Source: DATGLE01 sp035294325
GTDB taxonomy: Bacteria; Chloroflexota; Ktedonobacteria; Ktedonobacterales; Ktedonobacteraceae
Reading direction: 5' to 3'
DNA length: 35,279 nt
Assembly: GCA_035294325.1 (NCBI GenBank)
Contig: DATGLE010000117.1
Span: forward strand, 1 to 35,279
Shown here: positions 7,890-15,113 of the stretch, one piece after another
Layout of the letters: every line of letters starts with the position of its first letter
Position numbering within the stretch: position 1 is the first letter of the stretch
Made by a program: the position numbers and the translations under genes
Notes under the pieces: generated by a model
Told to the model about the DNA's origin: nothing
The model's database searches: none
Seen by the model: only the letters and a program-made list of their open reading frames with translations

Positions 7890-8792
7890 ATGATGGCTCG
7901 CTATCTTCTCTTCGGTCATTTAACCATCGATGATACCGTCCTGCCGGATGGGCGTACTGCTATGGGGACGGTAGGGGGGAATGTCCTGTACGCAGCTATA
8001 GGAGCGCGTGTCTGGACCGACGACCTTGCCATCATTGCGCGGCCCGGCCAGGGATATCCGGCCAATCTGATTGAGGAACTGGCGGCCTGCGGCTATCGGG
8101 TCGATGGGCTTATTCCCTGTAAGGGCCGGCGTATCCGCCAGTGGCAGTTGTATGACGATGAAGGGGGACGCCATTACGTCCCCCTGGCGTCCTCTGGAAG
8201 TTATATCGAACTGGCCCCGCGCGTTGAAGATATCCCTTTCAGCGTTACTGATGGGGCCACTGGTTGCCACATTGCCCCTCTTCCCGTCGAGTACCAGGTT
8301 CCGCTCGTTCACTGGGCCAGGGAGAGGCGGCTGCGCGTGATGGTCGATCCGCACCACGAGAGCGTCAATGGGACCGCCCATCTGTGGCAGCGCATGTTAC
8401 CAGCCGTTGATGTGTTCTCTCCCAGTCGGGAGGAGGCGACAGGTCTGCTGGGCGGCTGGGATGGACCGGAAGCGGCAGCGCGCCTGCTGGCGGATTGGGG
8501 AGCGGCCGTCGTCTGCCTGAAGCTGGGGGCCGATGGGGTGTTCGTGTACCGGGCTGCCGATCAAGCGAGCTGGTGTGTTCCCTCGCTGGTGGAGCGCCCG
8601 GTTGACGTTACTGGCTGCGGCGATGCCTTCTGTGGCGGCTTCCTGGTCGGCTGGTGTGAAACGGGCGACCTGCACACGGCGGCACGCTATGGCTCCGTCT
8701 CCGCCTCCTTTGTCGCCGAGGACTTCGGAGGGCGTCATGCCTTGCGGGTGGATCGCGGCGCGGCCTGGCGACGGCTGGCGATGTTACCGTAA
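7890..8792 (+). CDS. PfkB family carbohydrate or nucleoside kinase
   Basis: A 300-residue ribokinase-fold kinase. The N-terminus reads YLLFGHLTIDDTVL, Gly-Gly at 29-30 (GTVGGN) belongs to the substrate site, and the C-terminal motif DVTGCGDAF at 239-247 carries the anion hole and catalytic Asp 245; the usual DTTGAGD has Cys at its fourth residue after Asp here. It presumably phosphorylates the sugar that enters by the ECF importer, before the SIS enzyme acts, as FrlD does for fructoselysine. I start it at ATG 7890 (GTG 7887 and ATG 7893 are alternatives); a longer frame from 7809 would overlap the SIS gene by 71 nt. The ribosome binding site is weak, so coupling to the SIS stop 10 nt upstream is likely. 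Confidence 0.88.
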   Translation: MMARYLLFGHLTIDDTVLPDGRTAMGTVGGNVLYAAIGARVWTDDLAIIARPGQGYPANLIEELAACGYRVDGLIPCKGRRIRQWQLYDDEGGRHYVPLASSGSYIELAPRVEDIPFSVTDGATGCHIAPLPVEYQVPLVHWARERRLRVMVDPHHESVNGTAHLWQRMLPAVDVFSPSREEATGLLGGWDGPEAAARLLADWGAAVVCLKLGADGVFVYRAADQASWCVPSLVERPVDVTGCGDAFCGGFLVGWCETGDLHTAARYGSVSASFVAEDFGGRHALRVDRGAAWRRLAMLP

Positions 8793-8809
8793 TCTGAGGT
8801 GAGTACGTA

Positions 8810-9601
8810 ATGGCAACAACTGACTGGATGAAGCGGCATCCCCTGATCGGCGTGGTAGGGATTCCTGCGCTGCCGGGTGCCATCAATTATAGGGGCGCAA
8901 CCCGCGAGGAACTCATCCAACGGGCGGTGGCTGACGCGCAAGCCTACGCCCAGGCTGGCTTTGATGCCCTGATGATTCAAAATGTCGGCGATTTACCCGT
9001 CGCGGCTCGCGTTGGACCGGAGACGGTGGCCTGGCTGAGCATGTTGGGCGCGGCCATTCGCTCGGCTATCGCTCTCCCCCTGGGAGTATGTGTGTTGAAA
9101 AATGATGGCTGTGCCGCCCTCGCTATCGCTCAGGCTATCGGCGCCGTCTTTGTGCGCGTCAAAGTCTGGGTGGGGGCGATGGTGGGCGCGGAAGGCATCG
9201 TGCAGGGTAGCGCGCGTTCGGTGCTGCGCTATCGCCGTCTCATCGGAGCCGAGGAGATCGCCATAGTCGCTGATGTCCATGACCGGACGGGAGTGCCACT
9301 TGCGGGAATGACGCTTGAAGAGGCGGCTCATGAAGCGGTCTGGTTCGGGAAGGCTGATGGGCTTGTGATTACGGGACGCAACGAAGCCGAAACGTTGGAT
9401 TGGTTGCAACGGGTAGACAGGGTGATGCCCGACGTACCAATATGGGCCGGAGGCGGTGTTACTCCCACCAACATCAGCCGGTTCCTGGCCGTTGCGGATG
9501 GAGCCATTATCGCGACGGCGGCAAAGGTAGGCGGACAACTGCTTAACCCGGTCGATAGGCAGGCGGGTGAGGCGCTTACGCGAGCAGCAGGCAGGGAATG
9601 A
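8810..9601 (+). CDS. BtpA/SgcQ family TIM-barrel protein
   Basis: A 263-residue protein matching the BtpA/SgcQ family: GVVGIPALPGAINYRGAT near the N-terminus, FDALMIQNVGDLPV, PLGVCVLKNDGCAALAIA, GAVFVRVKVWVGAMV, ADVHDRTGVPLAG and the C-terminal IWAGGGVTPTNI. The founding member was linked to photosystem I assembly in cyanobacteria, but many homologues sit in bacterial sugar operons and the biochemical activity is not established. The fold is that of a (beta/alpha)8 phosphate-binding enzyme. Here it is the last gene of the ECF/SIS/PfkB operon, preceded by GAGGTGAG, so it may act on a product or side product of the SIS step. Confidence 0.88.
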   Translation: MATTDWMKRHPLIGVVGIPALPGAINYRGATREELIQRAVADAQAYAQAGFDALMIQNVGDLPVAARVGPETVAWLSMLGAAIRSAIALPLGVCVLKNDGCAALAIAQAIGAVFVRVKVWVGAMVGAEGIVQGSARSVLRYRRLIGAEEIAIVADVHDRTGVPLAGMTLEEAAHEAVWFGKADGLVITGRNEAETLDWLQRVDRVMPDVPIWAGGGVTPTNISRFLAVADGAIIATAAKVGGQLLNPVDRQAGEALTRAAGRE

Positions 9602-9832
9602 ATGCCTCATCTCCCCATCAACGCAAAAGTCGTCCCACTGTCCACCGGCACGGAAGGATAGAGCTTCCTTCCCCCATCATAGCCAGGCGGCCCCGCTACC
9701 TCGCCGCTCACCTCAACTGATCTGCCTGCATTTGTACAGCCAGCGCGTTGATCAGGCATCTCGTAGAGAACGCGCGTAGCGCGAGCAGGGTCGGAATATC
9801 ATTCCTGATGACCAGAGCAGGCTGGTTCGCGG
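9602..9832. other. intergenic stretch, possible decayed coding tail
   Basis: No intact gene is visible. On the minus strand a frame ending at about 9598-9600 reads GPPGYDGGRKLYPSVPVDSG near its end, which loosely resembles the low-complexity tails found on some IS200/IS605 TnpB proteins. No zinc finger or catalytic motif accompanies it, so this is a hint only. Confidence 0.15.
9652..9672. terminator. weak stem-loop after the BtpA operon
   Basis: Perfect 7-bp arms GGAAGGA (9652-9658) and TCCTTCC (9666-9672) with a 7-nt loop, 51 nt after the btpA-like stop. The following bases are C-rich rather than T-rich, so a classic intrinsic terminator is uncertain. Confidence 0.35.
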
Positions 9833-10262
9833 CTACAGTTGCAGGCTTTTTATATCCTCTGCGACAAAAGACAAATCGTTGTTGAATTGATGGCCGCCTT
9901 CGTCTCGTTCATTTACCGCTGCCTCCGGGAGGATTTGAGCGTAGAGCGCAAGATGGTCAAACGGCACGGTTGCATCGTCACGGCAGTGATACAGAAAGAT
10001 CTTTCCGCCCCTTGAAAGCTTTGTGGCTCCGTCTTCTGGCAGCATCAGTTCCTCATAGCCGGAGTAGCGCCAGCCATTCCCACCCCAAAATGGGCACGCG
10101 AGAAGAAATATGCTAGCAATCGGTTTCTCTGCCCCATTTCGCTCATCCACTTTATGAGAATCGAGGCGCCGACCGACAACGTCACTGAGCTTCTTGATCG
10201 CCGTCTTGAGGCATAAATGCATCCAAGCAAGACTTGCGGAATCATGATACAATAAAGAGTAT
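9833..10262 (-). pseudogene. decayed alpha/beta hydrolase (RBBP9/YdeN-like)
   Basis: The last 95 codons are well preserved: PIASIFLLACPFWGGNGWRY, then GGKIFLYHCRDDATVPFDHL with the catalytic-Asp region, and GGHQFNNDLS with the catalytic His, ending at TAG 9833-9835. Upstream, the family sequence continues in pieces: SASLAWMH and LKTAIKKLSD in the same frame, but the nucleophile elbow region (SVGASILIKWMSE) is in another frame between them. At least two frame changes are therefore needed near 10110-10130 and 10165-10175, the Gly-His-Ser elbow is lost, and about 50 N-terminal residues are missing. A 198-residue open frame spans the area but is an accidental splice of remnants. Confidence 0.75.
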
Positions 10263-10392
10263 ATAGACGAGTAACAGACGTAGCCAGAGTTCTTCACCTC
10301 CCCCTCTACGCGGCGCCTCCGGGGTCCTGTGCTTGCCTGGACGGGTGAGGAAGGGAACAATTCAGCACAGAAGGCGACAAGGAGGAGAGCAC

Positions 10393-10911
10393 ATGCCAGA
10401 TTCACAACCTGTTTCCTCTCCCTCTGCATCTCTGCAAGAAATCATACGGGCAGAGCTCGAAGAGACCAGAAACGACTTTCTGGCTCTGCTTGCTTCTCTC
10501 TCGGAGACCGACTTGCAGCAGAAGAGCGTCATGTCCGCCTGGACGGTCAAAGAATTGCTGGTTCACATCGTTTTCTGGCTGCGGCAAACTCCTGGCGTCG
10601 TCAGGGTGGTGCGCACCGGCCGGGGCATCCGCACGATTCCCACATCCCTGTTCGACTGGCTCAATCTGTGGCTGACGCGCCTGGCAGCCTGGCGACAAAC
10701 CCGCCAGTCCATTCTGGCTCGCTACGAACGAGCCTATCAAGCCACCCTGCGGCTAGTCGAAGGTATCGGAACGGAGGAATGGAACAAAGGGGCCTCCTTT
10801 GGGGGGCCATTCCACGGGGAATATCGAACCATCGAGATCATTATTCGCTCCCATCGCTCCCATCTCCAGCAGCACGCAGCGGAAATCCGCCAGAGCCTTT
10901 CCCGCCGGTGA
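10393..10911 (+). CDS. DinB-like four-helix bundle protein (ClbS/DfsB type)
   Basis: A 172-residue helical protein resembling the DinB-superfamily ClbS/DfsB group: EIIRAELEETRNDFLALLAS, DLQQKSVMSAWTVKELLVHI (a typical WTVKELLxHI helix), a central WR-rich segment, and a closing helix EIIIRSHRSHLQQHAAEIRQ with conserved-looking His residues. Members often bind a divalent metal and act as thiol- or small-molecule-detoxifying enzymes; the exact role here is unknown. The start at 10393 is fixed by AAGGAGGAG just before it. It is a single gene between the hydrolase pseudogene and the convergent amidohydrolase. Confidence 0.78.
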   Translation: MPDSQPVSSPSASLQEIIRAELEETRNDFLALLASLSETDLQQKSVMSAWTVKELLVHIVFWLRQTPGVVRVVRTGRGIRTIPTSLFDWLNLWLTRLAAWRQTRQSILARYERAYQATLRLVEGIGTEEWNKGASFGGPFHGEYRTIEIIIRSHRSHLQQHAAEIRQSLSRR

Positions 10912-10927
10912 AGAGCCATCTGGCTCT
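10912..10927. terminator. short hairpin after the DinB-like gene
   Basis: Arms AGAGCC (10912-10917) and GGCTCT (10922-10927) with a 4-nt loop start right after the stop codon. There is no T run, so it may only be a mRNA 3' end stabiliser. It lies in the gap between convergent genes. Confidence 0.3.
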
Positions 10928-11046
10928 GGATGGAAGAGTAATGATGCAGGTCACAGGCATCCCGGGAGATTTAGTGACTGCTGCGCGGAAAGGCTTCGGG
11001 GCCATGTTCACCCGGTTCCTTGCGCCACTGATGAATGGAGGTACGT

Positions 11047-12249
11047 TCACTCAAATACCATAACGCGACCACGCTTGATAACGGTGCGGCGTGCGGGCAG
11101 ATCAGAGATCACATCGCCGACCTGCTGCACTTCCAGCAGCAGCAGATCAGCCGGCGCACCTGTCGATAGCGTGCCCGTTCGGCCAAGTGCCTTCGCCGGG
11201 CGCGTGGTGATACTGTCAAGTAAATAGCCCTGCTCATCCCGGGCGCCCATCTGGGCAGCGTAGCCAAGCAAGTGCGCCATCAGCAAGAGATCAGGCTGGC
11301 CGAAAGGATTGAACATGTCTTTAATATTATCGGAGCCGCAGCAGACATCGACGCCGGCCGCGATCAGTTCCTTGACGCGCGTCAGGCCGCGTCTGATGGG
11401 CTGTCTATCCGCGCGCCCCTGCAAATAGAGGTTCGACGCTGGCAGCGTGACGACAGCGATGCGCGCGCGGGCCACCAGTTCAATGGTGCGCGCCGCCAGC
11501 GCATCATCTACCGCTGCCAGCGAGCAGCAGTGACCGGCGACCACGCGTCCTTCATAGCCTTCTTGCCGCGTGCGCTCGGCCAGGTAGTCCAGCGTAAAGT
11601 CTCGCGGCGATTCCGATTCGTCGATATGCAGATCAATGGCCTTCTGATAGCGCAGCGCCATGCGGAAAACCTCATCCACGAAAGCGCGCTGATCGTCCTC
11701 CACGACTGTTGCTCCACCCACCGCGTCGGCGCCTTCGATGAGCGCGGCCTCCAATAATTCGCGCCCACGCCGCCTCTCGGGGCCAACCAGGCGATGTGGG
11801 AGCGCGACGATCTGGATATCCAGCAGGTGGCGCAGGCGCTCACGCAGCTCTAGCAGAGCGTGCAGTCCCTTGAGTTCGATAAAGGGATCAACGTTGACAT
11901 GGGTGCGCAGTGTGGTTGTGCCACAACGCAGCGCCCATAAAGCCGTCTCGTGCGCACGGGTGTAAATATCCTGTGAGGTGACTTGCAAGGAGAGTTCATG
12001 GTTGCGCTCAATGGCTTCGGCCAGCGTGCCGGAGCGATTGGGCAGCCGGTCTCGCGTCAGGGCTTTGTCCAGGTGAATATGTGATTCGACCAGGCCAGGC
12101 AGTACCACACGTCCAGCTACGTCGCATGTCTGAGTCGCCGGCTCGTCGAGATGTGGAGCAATTGCCGCGATGCGCTCGCCGGTAATAGCGATGTCTACCG
12201 GGGCCTCTAATATGGCGACACGCGCGTTCTTAAGTAGCAAATCATACAT
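11047..12249 (-). CDS. cytosine-deaminase-like amidohydrolase (CodA/AtzC type)
   Basis: A 400-residue metal-dependent amidohydrolase close in layout to cytosine deaminase. Metal and catalytic residues are visible: H57 and H59 (SHIHLD), H208 with E211 (LHIDESE), H240 (AGHCCSL) and D307 (CGSDNIKD); the segment YLQGRADRQPIRRGLTRVKE matches the CodA style. Relatives deaminate cytosine, creatinine or isopropylammelide, so it probably removes an amino or alkylamino group from a nitrogen ring or cyclic amidine. I start it at ATG 12249; an upstream in-frame extension to 12543 would overlap the preceding gene and reads like noise. It starts 7 nt after the dipicolinate-synthase-A-like gene and is the last gene of the minus-strand island. 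Confidence 0.85.
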   Translation of the reverse strand: MYDLLLKNARVAILEAPVDIAITGERIAAIAPHLDEPATQTCDVAGRVVLPGLVESHIHLDKALTRDRLPNRSGTLAEAIERNHELSLQVTSQDIYTRAHETALWALRCGTTTLRTHVNVDPFIELKGLHALLELRERLRHLLDIQIVALPHRLVGPERRRGRELLEAALIEGADAVGGATVVEDDQRAFVDEVFRMALRYQKAIDLHIDESESPRDFTLDYLAERTRQEGYEGRVVAGHCCSLAAVDDALAARTIELVARARIAVVTLPASNLYLQGRADRQPIRRGLTRVKELIAAGVDVCCGSDNIKDMFNPFGQPDLLLMAHLLGYAAQMGARDEQGYLLDSITTRPAKALGRTGTLSTGAPADLLLLEVQQVGDVISDLPARRTVIKRGRVMVFE

Positions 12250-12256
12250 CGTTCTT

Positions 12257-13171
12257 TTATCCTTCTGGCGAGGAGGAAAGATGGGCGAGGATAATCTTGC
12301 GTATGCCGCGCCACTGACTCTGGCCCGCCGTTCTGGGAGCGCGCTTGCCCAGTCCGCGCCCCAGCATGGCTCTGACGCCCAGTTCTTGCGCAGCGGCGAA
12401 GTCGGTGCCCCCCGGCGCGCCGGCCATATCGAGGACAAAAACATCGGGCTGCATCTGTGAGAGAATCTCGCGTGTGAGCAGCAGCGCCGGTACGGTGTTG
12501 AAGACCATCGCGGCCCCGGCCACCCCTGCTCCCAGTTGCTCAAGCGGCAGCGAACGCGCGCCCAGTTCCCAGGCCCGCGCGCGCTGCACGGGATTGCGCG
12601 CCACCACGGTCACATGCGCTCCCATTGCCAGCAAGAGCCGCGTCATCGTAAAGCCGATGCGCCCGAAGCCAACCACCGTCGCCTGTGAGTCATGGATCGA
12701 GACTTCCGTATTCGCGATAGCCAGGCCCACCGCTCCCTCGGCGACGGTGGGCGCCCGCTGGATCATCAATTCGTCATCATCGCCGTACTCATGGATGTGA
12801 AAGCCACGTTCGCGCGCCAGGGCGTTGAGCGCCGGCGTACTGGTGCCGATGATGAGCAGTGCACCTGGCCGGACGTGGGCGAAAGCCGCGGCATCGGGAT
12901 GCAGCGGCTGCGGCCACTCTGGCGCATAGAGCATTCCTTCGGGCGTAATCAGTGGCACCGGAGCCACGATAATATGCGCGCCGGCAGTAGCCTCGGCCAG
13001 CGAACTGCATTGCGGCTGTCCCATGATCGCCTCCGCGCCCGGGGGGCAGCCGCAGGCGCGCACCACGGCGCCATCGGCTATCAGACCTTTGAGCACTTCC
13101 AGTTCGCGCCCATCCCCGCCGATCACCGCTGCTGTGATGCCGCGCAGCGCCTGCATCTCTTCAGCTTGCAT
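12257..13171 (-). CDS. dipicolinate synthase subunit A-like dehydrogenase
   Basis: A 304-residue protein strongly resembling DpsA/SpoVFA. The N-terminal part has IGGDGRELEVLKGLIADGA, and the C-terminal Rossmann domain has STIHDSQATVVGFGRIGFTM-like features (VVGFGRIG), VARNPVQRARAWELG, FNTVPALLLTREIL and DMAGAPGGTDFAAAQELG. In spore formers DpsA works with flavoprotein DpsB to make dipicolinate, but no dpsB lies here and the neighbours are catabolic. I infer a recruited NAD(P)H-dependent reductase acting on a cyclic imine or dihydropicolinate-like intermediate. GGAGG lies 9 nt before the ATG. The length is close to that of B. subtilis SpoVFA. Confidence 0.82.
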   Translation of the reverse strand: MQAEEMQALRGITAAVIGGDGRELEVLKGLIADGAVVRACGCPPGAEAIMGQPQCSSLAEATAGAHIIVAPVPLITPEGMLYAPEWPQPLHPDAAAFAHVRPGALLIIGTSTPALNALARERGFHIHEYGDDDELMIQRAPTVAEGAVGLAIANTEVSIHDSQATVVGFGRIGFTMTRLLLAMGAHVTVVARNPVQRARAWELGARSLPLEQLGAGVAGAAMVFNTVPALLLTREILSQMQPDVFVLDMAGAPGGTDFAAAQELGVRAMLGRGLGKRAPRTAGQSQWRGIRKIILAHLSSSPEG

Positions 13172-13191
13172 GTGTCTTTCCCTCCCCGGTA

Positions 13192-14280
13192 CTAGTAAAG
13201 CGTGCCCACTGCCGCCGCATGATCCGCCGGCAGTCCCAGTCGCGCCAGCGTCCAGCCGCGTGCGCGGTAATCTACGCGATTCATACTTGATGTCAGCGTA
13301 ATGAGCGCATCCATAACCGGTGTCGCCACACCGCAGGCGCGCGCGAGTTCGCTCATCGGCACCAGGCCAAAGGGGATATCTTCGTGCAAATAGCGGCTAT
13401 CAAGGCTGGGCGGGGCTTTGATAAACCTGTTGGGTTCGCTCTCGCGCAGCATACGCAGGAACGAACCGCTGGCTCCCGCCTCCGCCGAGGTCGAGCCGAT
13501 ATCGGCAAAGAGCGCTGGAAAAGGCTCTAATGCCATGCCCCAGGCGGAGCCGAGCGCCAGGCGTTCGCGGTCCAGGTCGGCCATCACCTGCGCTACCGCC
13601 GGCGTCCCCGCATCGTAGTAGTAGCGAAAATCGCCGCCGCTATGCTCGATCCAGGCGGCACTGAGCACAATGCCGGGCGGATGCAGCACAGCATTGACGT
13701 TGCTGAGGGCCGTAAGAAGTACATGCTCCACCGGGCGCAGTGTTGGATACAGTCCGCGCACAGGCTCCGCGATTGTCTCTGTCTGACTGGCCGGCAGCGC
13801 GGCAAAGCGCACGTTTCGTACCAGCGATGAGATGTAGATCTCCCCCGCCGCCCGCTTGCGGCAGATATAGGTGAGCGTGTTGGTTTCGGCGATGGGGGGC
13901 AGCGAGCGGCAGCCAGCGTTACGCAGCATCTGGCGCAGGGCCAGCGCGCCTCCGGTATTGCCCGGGTTGAGCAGGATCGGCTGCGTCCCGTCGAGCAGGG
14001 GTGCCAGATCGTGGGCTATATGCTCAAGCGCGAAGGCCGGCAGGCAGACCATGATCAGGTGCGCCCCGGACAGCGCCTCGGCTACAGAGGTTGTAATGAG
14101 CGCAAGCGGCGCGAAGCCGTCGCCCAGCACGCCGCTATAGGCGATGCCGCCCGCTTCGCGGATGGCCTGAATAGTCGCCGGGGATCGATTGTAGAGCTGC
14201 ACACGGTGGCCCAGGCTGTGCAGGTGTGCGGCAGCAGCGAAACCGCCATTGCCGCCGCCCAGGATTGCTACGGTGGTCAT
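13192..14280 (-). CDS. opine/octopine dehydrogenase-like NAD(P) enzyme
   Basis: A 362-residue protein with the N-terminal dinucleotide site VAILGGGNGGFAAAAHL and LYNRSP, the NPGNTGGAL loop, AETNTLTYICR and the C-terminal opine dehydrogenase domain (NVNAVLHPPGIVLSAAWIE with the catalytic His in HPP, and YYYDAGTP). Opine dehydrogenases reductively join a 2-oxoacid and an amino acid, or cleave the product oxidatively. In a catabolic cluster the cleaving direction is plausible. It sits between an SDR gene and the DpsA-like gene, both NAD(P)-dependent. GGAGG precedes the ATG at good distance. Confidence 0.88.
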   Translation of the reverse strand: MTTVAILGGGNGGFAAAAHLHSLGHRVQLYNRSPATIQAIREAGGIAYSGVLGDGFAPLALITTSVAEALSGAHLIMVCLPAFALEHIAHDLAPLLDGTQPILLNPGNTGGALALRQMLRNAGCRSLPPIAETNTLTYICRKRAAGEIYISSLVRNVRFAALPASQTETIAEPVRGLYPTLRPVEHVLLTALSNVNAVLHPPGIVLSAAWIEHSGGDFRYYYDAGTPAVAQVMADLDRERLALGSAWGMALEPFPALFADIGSTSAEAGASGSFLRMLRESEPNRFIKAPPSLDSRYLHEDIPFGLVPMSELARACGVATPVMDALITLTSSMNRVDYRARGWTLARLGLPADHAAAVGTLY

Positions 14281-14333
14281 AAGCTCAACCTCCGTCTCTT
14301 ACTAACCCTGCCATTCGGCAAAGCCATCTGGTA

Positions 14334-15095
14334 TCAGTGCATGATGACGCCGCCATCAACGACACAGGTCTGGCCGGTAATGAAATCGCTTTCGGGAGAA
14401 GCCAGGAAGAGCAAGACGCCTACCAGATCCTCCGGTAGCATTTCGCGTTTGATCGCTCTCCCCTGGGCAAGCTGCGCAAGATAATCCGCACGGTTCAGGA
14501 GCCTGGAGGACTCGTTGGAGACCAGGCCCGGCGCAATGGCGTTGACGCGGATATTGTCGCTGCCCAGCTCTTTCGCCAGCGCGCGCGTCAGGCCGACGAC
14601 GGCAGCCTTTGAGGCGACATAGTGGGCAAACCCTGGCGCGCCATTATCGACCACCGCCGAGGCGATATTGATAATCTTGCCATAGCCGCGCTGCCGCATA
14701 TAAGGATAAACAGCCCGCACGCACAGCCACACGCCTTTCGCATTGACCGCCATAACCCTGTCCCACTCCTGCGCAGTGATCTCCGCAAAATGCTTTTTGC
14801 TTTGCAAGGCGGAGTAGAGGGCGGCGTTATTCACCAGGATATCAAGCGAGCCGAACGTTTCCCGGGCGGTTTGCGCCATGCGGGCCGTGTCCTCTTCGCT
14901 CGTCACATCGGTTTTGACGAAGATTGCTTGCGCACCTGCCTCGTTGTTCAGAGCGCGGGCCAGCGCTTCACCGGCCTCTGTGAGCACATCGGCGATTACG
15001 ACATTGGCTCCCTCCCGCGCCAGCTCCCGCGCATAAACGGCGCCAATACCGCTGGCCGCGCCGGTAACGATGGCAGTTTTTCCGGAAAATCGCAT
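14334..15095 (-). CDS. short-chain dehydrogenase/reductase (SDR)
   Basis: A 253-residue classical SDR. The cofactor motif TGAASGIG is near residue 11, NNAA at about 89, the catalytic Ser in INIASAV, and YVASK is the Tyr/Lys pair. Asp in VIADVL after the second strand suggests NAD preference. The C-terminus ends in TGQTCVVDGGVIMH, typical of the family. The ATG at 15095 is chosen over 15101 because GGGGAGG then lies 7 nt upstream instead of 1-2. It follows the cycloisomerase-like gene after 18 nt. The substrate is unknown. Confidence 0.9.
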   Translation of the reverse strand: MRFSGKTAIVTGAASGIGAVYARELAREGANVVIADVLTEAGEALARALNNEAGAQAIFVKTDVTSEEDTARMAQTARETFGSLDILVNNAALYSALQSKKHFAEITAQEWDRVMAVNAKGVWLCVRAVYPYMRQRGYGKIINIASAVVDNGAPGFAHYVASKAAVVGLTRALAKELGSDNIRVNAIAPGLVSNESSRLLNRADYLAQLAQGRAIKREMLPEDLVGVLLFLASPESDFITGQTCVVDGGVIMH

Positions 15096-15113
15096 GGTCA
15101 TGCCTCCCCTTGC

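Noticed and set aside
9598..9740. C-terminal remnant of a TnpB transposase
   Set aside because: Only a low-complexity tail-like string is seen; no zinc finger, DED motif or element ends could be identified.
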